A stretch of DNA of 53,487 nucleotides from Competibacter_A sp003527885 (lineage in GTDB: Bacteria; Pseudomonadota; Gammaproteobacteria; Competibacterales; Competibacteraceae). The notes beneath the pieces were generated by a model that did not search any database, was not told the origin of the DNA, and saw only the letters and a program-made list of their open reading frames with translations. Each line of letters begins with the position of its first letter. Within the stretch, counting starts at the first letter, position 1. The stretch covers positions 1 to 53,487 of the forward strand of contig DAORPQ010000012.1 of the NCBI GenBank assembly GCA_035442025.1, written 5' to 3'. Positions 41,346 to 49,766 of the stretch are shown here, piece by piece. A program made the translations under genes and the position numbers.

Positions 41346-41640
41346 TCAGCGGCCGGAAGCAGTGGCGGGCAAGGTTTCGGTCAGCAGCTCATAGCCGAGA
41401 TCGCGCAAGCGCCGGTTCAGGGCGAGAGGGTCGCGCGGTAGCGCACCACCGCGATCCGCGGGCCGATTTGGTCGGGATGCGCCGGCGATACGACCGTGGC
41501 GATATAGCCCAACAGATAGTTGGCTTCGCCGGCCGAGAGGGTGCTCACCGGCGAGGGGACGACCCGTTCGAGATCGTGGGAGGTGACCAAGCCGATCAAG
41601 CGACCATCGCGCACCACCGGCATTGATGGGAGCGACGGCT
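41346..41640 (-). pseudogene. Decayed CBS/ACT-domain protein between iorB and paaK
   Basis: On the minus strand, 41623-41417 reads MPVVRDGRLIGLVTSHDLERVVPSP followed by STLSAGEANYLLGYI, matching the end of a CBS repeat and the linker that follows it in CBS-ACT proteins. It continues to GPRIAVV, the start of an ACT-type strand, then stops at TGA after 68 residues. A one-base shift restores DPLALNRRLRDLGYELLTE, an ACT-like helix, to a stop at 41346. The expected N-terminal half of the first CBS and the whole second CBS are missing. Intact versions of such genes often lie beside iorAB/paaK; this one appears to have an internal deletion plus a frameshift. Confidence 0.6.
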
Positions 41641-41790
41641 TGGGCGAGGCCCGCGCTCGCGAGCATTACAGCCGACGCCAAAACGTTTTGCCACCCACAA
41701 CGCTGTTTCTCCCCTCGGATGGTAATGTTTATTCGCGTTTTTATTGCCGAGTCCGCCTGAAAAGGCTTGCCGGTGTCCGCCCGAACGAAA

Positions 41791-42414
41791 TCAAACCACC
41801 GACCGGTTGAAAGCCGTTTTGGCGTGGCCCGCTTCCCGACCGGCATCGAAGGCTTGCGCGTTGACATCCGCCAGTTTGGGCTTATGGGCGCGAAAGCCTG
41901 CGACGATGCAGGCTTTGAGCGCTTCGGCGGGAAAGGGCAAATGCTCGCTGATCGCGCCGAGCATGATGGTGTTCACCAGTTTCGGGTTGCCCAGTTCCTC
42001 GGCGATGGCCCCGGCGTCGAAGGCGTGGACCTCGATGCCGGTGGCGGCCAGATCGCCGATGGGGTCGGCGGGGTAGTCGTAGAGGCCGGCGGAAACCACC
42101 GGCGGCGCGATGCGCAAGGTGTTGACCATCGCCACGCCGGTCGGGCGCAGGTGCGGCAGCCAGCGCAAGGCTTCGGCGGCTTCAAAGCCGATCAGCAGAT
42201 CCGCTTCGCCGGCGTCGATCTGCGGCGAATAAACCTTGGGACCGAAACGGACGTGCGAGGACACCACGCCGCCGCGCTGGGCCATGCCGGCGACTTCGGT
42301 TTTCTTGACATCGTAACCCTGATCCAAGGCGGTGCGGGCCAGCATTTCGGCGGCGGTCATCACGCCCTGACCGCCGATGCCGACCACGAGGATGTTGGTG
42401 ATGCCGTCAAGCAT
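41791..42414 (-). CDS. iorB: Indolepyruvate:ferredoxin oxidoreductase, beta subunit
   Basis: IorB is the small gamma-type domain subunit of the aryl-pyruvate oxidising enzyme. The 207-residue protein starts MLDGITNILVVGIGGQGVMTAAEMLARTA, the signature of the POR gamma domain, and has VAGMAQRGGVVSSHVRFG. Its start overlaps the end of iorA by 8 bases, indicating translational coupling and a 1:1 complex. Confidence 0.95.
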   Translation of the reverse strand: MLDGITNILVVGIGGQGVMTAAEMLARTALDQGYDVKKTEVAGMAQRGGVVSSHVRFGPKVYSPQIDAGEADLLIGFEAAEALRWLPHLRPTGVAMVNTLRIAPPVVSAGLYDYPADPIGDLAATGIEVHAFDAGAIAEELGNPKLVNTIMLGAISEHLPFPAEALKACIVAGFRAHKPKLADVNAQAFDAGREAGHAKTAFNRSVV

Positions 42415-44275
42415 GGGCGTGAATCCGAATGACGCGGTTTTGCGGTTCCGGCTGGACGATGGCTTCCGGGGCGCAGGTTTCGACGCACATGTGACAGCCG
42501 GTGCAGGTGTTGGCGTCGATCTGGGCGAACACCAGTTCCTTGGTCTTGCCGCTCTTGGCGGTGACGGTTTCGCGGCTGGCGACCGAGATCGCCGGACAAC
42601 CCAGGTCGATGCAGTTGCCGCAGCCGGTGCATTGGTCGTCCAGTACCGTGAACGCCCGAAACCGCTCGAAGCGGTCGGTGAGCGAGCAGGGGCGATTGGT
42701 GATGATGACGGAGGGTTCTTCCATCTTGGTCTCTTCCCGCACCAGCTTGACCATGGTCGGCAGTTCGTAGGGATCGACCATGCGGATGCGTTCGGGACGC
42801 ACGCCCAGGGCTTCGGCCAGCTTGGCGAAATCGACGCGTGGGGCGGGCAGGCCGTGCAAATCCTGGCCGGTGCCGGGGTTTTCCTGGCCGCCGGTCATGC
42901 CGACCGAGCGGTTGTCCAACAGCAGCACGGTGACGTTGCCGCGGTTGTAGATCATGTTGAGCAGGCCCTGCATCCCCATGTGCAGGAAGGTGGAGTCGCC
43001 GATGACCGCGACGATGCTTTTCTTGTCGTCGGACTCGCCGCGCCCCTTGTCCATGCCGTGGGCCATGCTGAGCGAAGCGCCCATGCAGGTGCAGGTATCG
43101 AGCGCGTTCCAGGGATGACCCGCGCCGAGGGTGTAGCAGCCGATGTCGCCCACGATGTTGAGGTTGCGGATGTGGGAGAGGGCGAAGTAGGGGCCAAGAT
43201 GCGGGCAGGAGGCGCACATGGTCGGGGGGCGCGGGAACAGATCCGCCTGCGACCGGGAGGCAACCTCATGCGCTTCGCCGAGCAAAGTTTTAATGGCGGG
43301 ACGCAGCACGCCGGGGGCCAGTTCGCCGAAGCGCGGCAATAGATCCTTGCCCCGCACGGCGAGGCCGGCGGCGCGGATTTCAGTTTCCAGTAGCGGCTCG
43401 GTTTCTTCCGCGACGATCAAGGTGTCGACCTGACCGGCGAAGGCGCGGATTTTATCGAGCGGCGCGGGATGGCTGAAGCCGAGCTTGAGCACCGGGGCGT
43501 CAGGGAAGGTCTCGCGGACGTGCATGAAAGCCGGGCCGGAGGTGATGAAGCCGATGCGGCGATCAGCGCCGGGGAAAGCGAGGTTGAGGTCGCTGGTTTC
43601 GCTCAGCGCACGGAGTTTCTGATCGCGCTGGTGCATGAGCGGCAGGCGCGGCTTGGCGTTGGCCGGGGTCATCACCCAGCGCTGGGGATTCTTCTGGAAG
43701 CCGGCGGCGCGGCGTTCGATGCGCCCGCCATCGACCACGACCATGGCCTTGACGTGGCAGACGCGGGTAGTCATGCGGACGATGACCGGGCTCTCGTATT
43801 CCTCGGACAGATCGAGGGCCCGCTTGACCATTTCATAGGCTTCCTGGGAGTCCGCCGGCTCCAGGATCGGCAGGTGGCCGAAGCGGCCCCAGTAGCGGGA
43901 ATCCTGCTCGTTTTGCGAGGAGGACAGGCCTACATCGTCGGCGACCACGATGACCAGCCCGCCGACCACGCCGGCCAGCGATTGGGTCATGAAGGCGTCG
44001 GAAGCGACGTTCATGCCGACGTGCTTCATCGCCGCCAGGGCGCGCGATCCCGCCAGCGACGCACCGATGGCGACTTCCACCGCCACTTTTTCGTTGACCG
44101 ACCATTCCGAGTAAATATCGGGATAAAGGGCGATATTTTCGAGAATTTCGGTGGCGGGCGTGCCGGGATAAGCGGCGGCGACGCGAACGCCGGCTTCCCA
44201 GGCGGCGCGGGCGACCGCCTCGTTGCCGGACAGGAGATGGCGGCTTTCGGCCTTGGCTTGAACCACGGCATTCAT
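42407..44275 (-). CDS. iorA: Indolepyruvate:ferredoxin oxidoreductase, alpha subunit
   Basis: IorA oxidatively decarboxylates aryl pyruvates to aryl-acetyl-CoA with ferredoxin as acceptor. The 622-residue protein has the N-terminal pyrimidine-binding domain (LLSGNEAVARAAWEAGVRVAAAYPGTPATEI), the domain II block, and the TPP domain with VAVIGDSTFLHMGMQGLLN and DNRSVGMTGGQENPGTG. Two 4Fe-4S clusters are at the C-terminus: CTGCGNCIDLGC near 549 and CTGCHMCVETC near 591. In the first, the CxxCxxCx4C spacing is typical of this family's variant ferredoxin domain. The enzyme is oxygen-sensitive in characterised members, suggesting anaerobic or microaerobic use. Confidence 0.97.
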   Translation of the reverse strand: MNAVVQAKAESRHLLSGNEAVARAAWEAGVRVAAAYPGTPATEILENIALYPDIYSEWSVNEKVAVEVAIGASLAGSRALAAMKHVGMNVASDAFMTQSLAGVVGGLVIVVADDVGLSSSQNEQDSRYWGRFGHLPILEPADSQEAYEMVKRALDLSEEYESPVIVRMTTRVCHVKAMVVVDGGRIERRAAGFQKNPQRWVMTPANAKPRLPLMHQRDQKLRALSETSDLNLAFPGADRRIGFITSGPAFMHVRETFPDAPVLKLGFSHPAPLDKIRAFAGQVDTLIVAEETEPLLETEIRAAGLAVRGKDLLPRFGELAPGVLRPAIKTLLGEAHEVASRSQADLFPRPPTMCASCPHLGPYFALSHIRNLNIVGDIGCYTLGAGHPWNALDTCTCMGASLSMAHGMDKGRGESDDKKSIVAVIGDSTFLHMGMQGLLNMIYNRGNVTVLLLDNRSVGMTGGQENPGTGQDLHGLPAPRVDFAKLAEALGVRPERIRMVDPYELPTMVKLVREETKMEEPSVIITNRPCSLTDRFERFRAFTVLDDQCTGCGNCIDLGCPAISVASRETVTAKSGKTKELVFAQIDANTCTGCHMCVETCAPEAIVQPEPQNRVIRIHAHA

Positions 44276-44403
44276 TTAAGTGAAGACCTCGCTGATGCTG
44301 AACGGTGGCGGGCGGGAGACCGGGAACGACTCGCCGCTGGATAACGCGCTGGGGCAGATCATGAAATGTTAGCAGCTATCTTCGTGTCCAAACAGAGGGT
44401 TAC

Positions 44404-45441
44404 TTACGATCGAATCTTGCGGGCCCTCGGTGGTCGGGGCGCATCTGGGGTTTGCTGCGAGCCACCCGGACCAGCGAGTCGCTTTTCCAGTTGCTCTTGC
44501 AGGCGCTCCCGGTCGGCTCGCACGGCTTTCAACTCACCCCGCAGGGATTCAGCTTCGCGCACGGTTTGTAGGTGGTTGGTTTCGGTTGTTTCCAGTGAGA
44601 GACGAATAGCTTGCAATTCAGCGGCTAAGGCGTTTTGGCGTGCTCCGGCGGCGGCGAGATTCGCCTTCAGTCCGGCGTTTTCCTGATGCTGGGCTGCTTG
44701 TTGCTCTCGCCAAACGGTTTCCCGCCGGTTCCAGTCCTGACGTTCGGCGTTCTGTTCCGCGCGCAGTTGATCGAATGTGGCGGACAGCCGGATTTCGTTG
44801 GCTTCGCCGCGTTGTCGTTCGGCCTCAAAACGCTGTTGGGCTTCGGTCAGTTGTTTGGCTGTGTCGGTGCGGGTTTGCTGGAGGAGGGTTTCCAGTTGGG
44901 TGACGCGAGCAGCGGTTTCGGTGCGGATTTCGCCAAGCGCGTCGTTGGCTGCCTGAACCTGTTGTTCGGCTGCTTGGATAGCTATTTCGGCGTTGGCGCG
45001 GCGTTCTTGTTCGACCAACAGACGGTCGGCGAAATCACGGGCGGTGGTTTGAGCGGTTTCAAGCAGGCGGTGCAGTTGTTCGGTTTCGGCCTGGGTTTGG
45101 CGCTGTTCGGCGATGGCGGCGTCGCGCGCCTGTTCGGCCGCTGCCGCCGCTTGAGCGGCTCGTGTGCGCTGCTCATCGAAAGCCGCCTCGGCGTGTTGCA
45201 CGGCGATTTTCCAAAACGCATCTAACGCCAGGGCGACGGCTTCGGGAACGGCCGGCGGCAGCACGATCTTGGGGGTTTCGGCCAGTTGTAGTTGCCAGAT
45301 TTTCAGGTGTTCGCTGATGGTGGTGTTACTGCCGGTGCCGAGTAGTTCGCGCACGCGCTGGATGGTGGGGTTGAGGCCGCGTCCGAGCAGGGATTCGGCG
45401 GCGCTGCGGACATCTTCGAAGCTGATTCCAGGACGAGCCAT
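44404..45441 (-). CDS. KfrA-like coiled-coil DNA-binding protein
   Basis: The first about 100 residues match the KfrA N-terminal DNA-binding domain: ISFEDVRSAAESLLGRGLNPTIQRVRELLGTGSNTTISEHLKIW, a winged-helix-like region, then LPPAVPEAVALALDAFWKIAVQHAE. Residues about 100-330 form one long coiled coil rich in Glu, Gln, Arg and Ala. KfrA proteins are best known from plasmids such as RK2, where they repress their own gene and help stable partitioning. Chromosomal homologues are often poorly understood. The tail is basic (RPPRARKIRS). The AT-rich DNA just upstream is a likely autoregulatory operator. It sits between a PEP-binding protein gene and iorA. Confidence 0.88.
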   Translation of the reverse strand: MARPGISFEDVRSAAESLLGRGLNPTIQRVRELLGTGSNTTISEHLKIWQLQLAETPKIVLPPAVPEAVALALDAFWKIAVQHAEAAFDEQRTRAAQAAAAAEQARDAAIAEQRQTQAETEQLHRLLETAQTTARDFADRLLVEQERRANAEIAIQAAEQQVQAANDALGEIRTETAARVTQLETLLQQTRTDTAKQLTEAQQRFEAERQRGEANEIRLSATFDQLRAEQNAERQDWNRRETVWREQQAAQHQENAGLKANLAAAGARQNALAAELQAIRLSLETTETNHLQTVREAESLRGELKAVRADRERLQEQLEKRLAGPGGSQQTPDAPRPPRARKIRS

Positions 45442-45474
45442 GGTGTCGGGCGATCCGTGATTGTTGGAACACGC

Positions 45475-45570
45475 GTGATTTTATATTAATGAATGATTAC
45501 ATAATACGTATTTAAAATATGTTTTTAGCAGTAAAATTCAAGATTATGTTTATAATCATGAATTATCTTA
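45475..45570. promoter_or_regulatory. AT-rich palindromic region, likely KfrA-like autoregulatory operator
   Basis: This block is strongly AT-rich compared with its neighbours and lies just upstream of the minus-strand KfrA-like gene. It contains the perfect palindrome AATACGTATT (45503-45512) and an inverted repeat ATAAT-N5-ATTAT (45552-45566). KfrA of RK2 binds AT-rich inverted repeats at its own promoter. Confidence 0.45.
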
Positions 45571-45686
45571 ACTGGGTAAAGTACGTGGTTATTTGGGGGC
45601 GCCGCTAACCCTCCCGACGCGCCACCGGAACCATTTTCGGGAATGTCGGAATCTTTGGCGGCACGCCCGCGATCCGCGCGGAATCG

Positions 45687-48323
45687 CTAGGGCCCCGTCG
45701 CCGCTCCAGGAGCTTCCAGATAGCAAAATACGCTCTGTTTCAAGGTGTTGGCATTCAAGCGCAGCATCGCCCGCGTTTGATCGTTCGGCAAATCGAGCAC
45801 CCGCACGCACCCGGCCCATTCCGCCGCATTCGGCCACAACTCGGCCAACCGGTTGGGCTGCTGGTCGAAGAACGCTTCATTCAGTCGGTTGTCGTGCCGC
45901 TGCGGGAACACCGCCAGATACAAGATGTCGGTTTCGACCAGATCGCTGAAGAAATGGGTGCCCAGCGACACGTCCGGCACCAAGCCCTCGTGCATCGCCA
46001 CCAGCTCGCACAGCACCGCCGCGTTGCTGATTTCCGCGAAGCGCACCGGCACGCCTAGCTCGGGCGAGGCCGTACCCCAGCGGCCCGGACCGATCAGCAG
46101 CAGCGACTTGGCCGCGTCTGGCCCGCGCAACCGGGTGATTTGTCCGATCAAGCGGGCGATCTTGTGGCGGTCGGTCAGCGGCAATTGGCTGTAAACCGCC
46201 GGGACCACATAAACCAGACGGTCGATGGTGCCGATCCGGCTGTGGCCGATCACCGCGCCGTGCGCCTCCAGCACCAGCCGCTCCGGCCCGATGCGCTCCG
46301 GCGGGTTCGCGATGGTACCCGCCTCCTTCACCTGAAACGGCCGGCATTGCACCAAATCGATCTTGTAACGCCTGTCGTCGGTGAAATTGGCCGTAAACTC
46401 GACATCCACCGGATAATCGTACGCCCGCTGCAAGACGCTCAACATCTCGCGCAGGTCGTTCACGAAAGGCGTGTCCCGCAGCAGGTACTCGAAGGTCAAC
46501 ACCCACGGAAACACGTCCTGCATCCCCCGCTCCCGCGCCCGTCGCTCCAACTCGTCGTCCACCGTCGCCACCATTTGCAACGGCAAATCCGGGCTCTGTC
46601 GCGCCACATCGGCGAACTGGCGGGTGGAAAGTTGGTTCGCTTCCAGGTCCAGCACGTCGATCCGCTTCTGCGCGTACTGACGCACGCTGTCGAAATGGCT
46701 TTCCGGCCGGCGCTCGGGATCGCTCAGCGACACCACCCGCGTATAGTCATCGTCCGACCGATCCACCGCCCGCGTCCCCAACCCCATGACCAGCCGCACC
46801 ATCCCCGCCGCCGGGTCGATCTGCTCGCTCCACACGTAAGGATTGAACGACAGCCCGACTCCGGCCATGTGCGGATAGAACAAATTGCCGTGCTGCGCGC
46901 CGGACACCCGCTGCACCAGCAAGCCCATCTGTTCGTCGCGGTCCAAAATCCCCCGCCGCACCCGGTACACCAGCGCCCGCTCGCTCATGGTGCTGGCGTA
47001 GATGGTGCGCACCGCCGTCAGCAAGTCGTCCAGCCGCTTCTCGCGCGGACCCTGGTTGACGCAAAACACGCTGTCGTACTTGCCGGCGAAGGCGTTGCCG
47101 AAATTGTCCTCCAGCAAGCTGCTGGAACGGACGATGATCGGCGACTGGCCGAAATAATCCAGCATGTCGGAAAACTGCTGCATCACGTAATCCGGGAAAT
47201 CGCCGCGCAGGATGCGCCGCCGCGCCGTTTCCGCCCCATCCAGGAACGTGGCCGGATTCTTCTGCTTGTCCCGCACCCACCAGCAGCCGTTGCGCACGAG
47301 ATAGCTGTAAAACACGTCCGAGCCGACGAAAAACGAATCGTGGATTTCCAGCAGCTCGCGCCAGCGCGGGTCGGTCCGTTTCAGGATGGCCCGCGCCAGC
47401 ATCACCCCCACCGCTTTACCGCCGATCAGGCCCGTGCCGATCATCCGTTCCCTGATCGCCAAAATATCGCCCAGAGTCAGAAAGCGCTCCGCCAGTTGCA
47501 TCACCCGCTCGTCGCGCGACACCGTCATCCTCAACGTTCGCTGCAACAGGTCGCGGCTCAAATCCTTCACCGGCACATTCGCGTGCCCCGCGGCCACCAC
47601 CTCCTCGACTTCCAAAAAAGTGCGGTTCCAGATGTCGAGCCGAGGGTCGTTGGCCTTCAGGCCCGACCACGGAAACAGCGTCAAAATTTGAGAGATGGTC
47701 ACGCTGTCCGTGACCGGCGCGAACTCCTCGCCGCGCCACACGTGCAGCAGGTGCATGGTCGGCGAATAGCGTTGCTGGACCTTGAGCGGCCGGACGTACA
47801 ACTCGCCCTGGTGCCGGTAAATGTCGCTGAACAGCTGGGTGGTGTCGAGAATCGGCGCGGTGGCGTGAAAGGAGTGGTGGCCGCGCATCAGCGCGAAATA
47901 GGCGATCGTTTCCAGATCGTACAGATAAGGGCAAGTCAGCATGAAAAAATTGCCCAGCATCTGATCGCTGTACCAGTCGGCCACCAGGTCGGACAAACAG
48001 TCGAACACGTAATACGCGCCGCGCCCGGACTGTTCGATGGTCTTGTGGATCGCGCTCAGGAACGGCTCGAAGCCCTCGCCGGGGTCCAGCACTTGAATGT
48101 CCACGCCCGGACTTTCCGCCACCAACGCCGCGTGGCGGGCGAAGCGGAAATAGACCAGCTTGCGGCCCCTGTCGCGGGCGTACTGACAGAAAGGTTCCAC
48201 CAGCGGCCGGTAATCGTCGATGCTGTCCGCCTGCCAGACGATGTTGTCGCCCGCCATGATACCCCGGAAAACCCGGTCCAGCCCGGCCAGCCCGGTGCTG
48301 ACTTGTGCGTCAATTGCCGCCAT
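45687..48323 (-). CDS. PEP/pyruvate-binding (PPDK-type) protein with degenerate KaiC-like N-terminus
   Basis: From ATG 48323 the protein has 878 residues. The N-terminal 230 residues start VSTGLAGLDRVFRGIMAGDNIVWQ, resembling a KaiC/RadA-type RecA fold (STG..GLD...GG...G) whose P-loop Gly-Lys-Thr has been lost. A central domain is the ATP-grasp of pyruvate-phosphate dikinase/PEP synthase: GLIGGKAVGVMLARAI, SPIIVRSSSLLEDNFGNAFAGKYDSVF and, later, the closing DVEFTANF...KIDLVQCRPFQ. The C-terminal part has LLLIGPGRWGTASPELGVPVRFAEISNAAVLCEL and GTHFFSDLVETDILYLAV, conserved in related uncharacterised proteins. The swivelling phospho-histidine domain and the PEP-binding barrel of true PEP synthases are absent, so it should not make PEP alone. 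Function unknown; ATP-dependent signalling is one possibility. Confidence 0.82.
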   Translation of the reverse strand: MAAIDAQVSTGLAGLDRVFRGIMAGDNIVWQADSIDDYRPLVEPFCQYARDRGRKLVYFRFARHAALVAESPGVDIQVLDPGEGFEPFLSAIHKTIEQSGRGAYYVFDCLSDLVADWYSDQMLGNFFMLTCPYLYDLETIAYFALMRGHHSFHATAPILDTTQLFSDIYRHQGELYVRPLKVQQRYSPTMHLLHVWRGEEFAPVTDSVTISQILTLFPWSGLKANDPRLDIWNRTFLEVEEVVAAGHANVPVKDLSRDLLQRTLRMTVSRDERVMQLAERFLTLGDILAIRERMIGTGLIGGKAVGVMLARAILKRTDPRWRELLEIHDSFFVGSDVFYSYLVRNGCWWVRDKQKNPATFLDGAETARRRILRGDFPDYVMQQFSDMLDYFGQSPIIVRSSSLLEDNFGNAFAGKYDSVFCVNQGPREKRLDDLLTAVRTIYASTMSERALVYRVRRGILDRDEQMGLLVQRVSGAQHGNLFYPHMAGVGLSFNPYVWSEQIDPAAGMVRLVMGLGTRAVDRSDDDYTRVVSLSDPERRPESHFDSVRQYAQKRIDVLDLEANQLSTRQFADVARQSPDLPLQMVATVDDELERRARERGMQDVFPWVLTFEYLLRDTPFVNDLREMLSVLQRAYDYPVDVEFTANFTDDRRYKIDLVQCRPFQVKEAGTIANPPERIGPERLVLEAHGAVIGHSRIGTIDRLVYVVPAVYSQLPLTDRHKIARLIGQITRLRGPDAAKSLLLIGPGRWGTASPELGVPVRFAEISNAAVLCELVAMHEGLVPDVSLGTHFFSDLVETDILYLAVFPQRHDNRLNEAFFDQQPNRLAELWPNAAEWAGCVRVLDLPNDQTRAMLRLNANTLKQSVFCYLEAPGAATGP

Positions 48324-48449
48324 CACCCTCTCCCCTTACACCATGAAACCACGGGCTTGCGTGTCGGCCGCCGTGGCGGTGCATCTTGTCATGTTTTAAC
48401 CGCAGCGACGCGGGCGGTCCGCGTTTGCGTGGGCGCCATAATAACCTAA

Positions 48450-48463
48450 TACGCTATACGCTA
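48450..48463 (+). repeat. Tandem TACGCTA repeat upstream of the tyrosine recombinase
   Basis: TACGCTA occurs twice in direct succession (48450-48456, 48457-48463), 43 bases before the recombinase start. Short direct repeats here may be part of the promoter (TAATAC and TATACG are -10-like) or arm-type binding sites. Confidence 0.35.
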
Positions 48464-48506
48464 AACTGCTACCGTTCCCGCGAACCCATTCGACAAAACC
48501 CGCGTT

Positions 48507-49673
48507 ATGACGATGATCCCCATTCCCCCCGCAACCCTGGCTCCACCCTTGCCGCTGGAGCGGCTGCGGGTGCCGGAAGCGCTGGACGGCCGCGCCGGAG
48601 TTAACCGGGCTGGGTCCGATGTGGTCTGTCAGCTGGCCGCCAGCAACGACCTGGAAGCCGTGCGAGCCTGGCTCGCCGAATTCCACGATTCCCCGCAAAC
48701 GTTGCGCAACTACCGCAAGGAAGCCGAACGCCTGCTGCTCTGGGCGCTGCTGGAACGCGACAAAGCCCTCTCCAGCCTCACCCGCGAGGATTGCCTCCTC
48801 TACGAAACTTTCCTTGCCGACCCACAACCTCGCGAACGCTGGTGCGGGCAAAAAGCACCCCGCTTCAGCCCGCGCTGGCGGCCGTTTCTCGGCCCGCTGA
48901 ACCCCGCCAGCCAAAAGGTCGCCATGCTGATCATCAATTCTCTGTTCAGCTATCTGGTCAAGGCCGGCTATCTGGCCGGTAACCCACTGGCGCTGGCTCG
49001 CCGCCGCAGCCGCGGCCAACAGTCCGCGCGACAGGTGGAGCGTTTTCTCGAACACGATCAATGGCGAGTCTTGCTGGCCACGGTGGACGAACTGCCCCGC
49101 GATCAGGAGCGCGACCGCCAGCACCACGCCCGCGCCAAATACCTGCTGGCCCTGCTCTACCTGCTCGGCCCCCGCGTCAGCGAAGTCGCCAACCACGCCA
49201 TGAGCAGCTTCATGCAAATCCGCGGGCGCTGGTGGTGGCGCGTGATCGGCAAAGGTCGCAAGGAAGCCCAGGTGCCGGTCAATCAGGACATGCTGCAAGC
49301 GCTGCGCGACTACCGCCGCTTCTACGGTCTGTCACCACTGCCCGCCCCGGACGACGCCACCCCGCTGGTGTTGAACCTCAAGGGTACCGGCGGCATCGGC
49401 GACAACATGATTTACCGGATCGTCAAGGAGTTGGTGGCCAAAGCGGCGGCGCGACTGGAAGCGGAAGACCCTTATCAGGCTGAAAAGCTGCGCCGTGCTT
49501 CCACCCACTGGTTCCGCCACACCAGCATTACCCATCAGGCCGACGCCGGCATCGACATCCAGTTTTTGCAGCGTAACGCCCGCCACGCCCGCATCGATAC
49601 CACCGGCCTGTACCTGCACGCCGAAGAAAAGGAGTGGCACGAAACCATGGAACGCCATCGCCTCAAGGAATAA
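48507..49673 (+). CDS. Tyrosine-type site-specific recombinase
   Basis: The 388-residue protein has an N-terminal SAM-like core-binding domain (about 40-165) and a catalytic domain with Arg223 in LLGPRVSEVANH, His334 and Arg337 in HWFRHTS, His360 in NARHARIDTT and the nucleophile Tyr369 in GLYLH. The set R, H, R, H, Y is complete. It differs from XerC/XerD by a long N-terminal extension and the RWWWRVIGKGRKEAQVPV insertion, and is more like stand-alone phage-integrase-family proteins found in some proteobacterial chromosomes. No phage genes, repeats or att-like sites are visible nearby. The gene lies between a PEP-binding protein gene and gdhA. Confidence 0.92.
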   Translation: MTMIPIPPATLAPPLPLERLRVPEALDGRAGVNRAGSDVVCQLAASNDLEAVRAWLAEFHDSPQTLRNYRKEAERLLLWALLERDKALSSLTREDCLLYETFLADPQPRERWCGQKAPRFSPRWRPFLGPLNPASQKVAMLIINSLFSYLVKAGYLAGNPLALARRRSRGQQSARQVERFLEHDQWRVLLATVDELPRDQERDRQHHARAKYLLALLYLLGPRVSEVANHAMSSFMQIRGRWWWRVIGKGRKEAQVPVNQDMLQALRDYRRFYGLSPLPAPDDATPLVLNLKGTGGIGDNMIYRIVKELVAKAAARLEAEDPYQAEKLRRASTHWFRHTSITHQADAGIDIQFLQRNARHARIDTTGLYLHAEEKEWHETMERHRLKE

Positions 49674-49766
49674 ACTTCCACAGCCTTAGGCTGGAAATAC
49701 CGTTCGGCCAAGCCACGGTTCGCAACGCGAAAACTTAAGCACATCAGATCGAGGAAACGTTCCCGC

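Noticed and set aside
46140..48449. Long plus-strand open frame of 769 codons opposite the PEP-binding protein gene
   Set aside because: His/Arg/Gln-rich composition with no motif; it mirrors codon positions of the well-supported minus-strand gene and is a GC-bias shadow.
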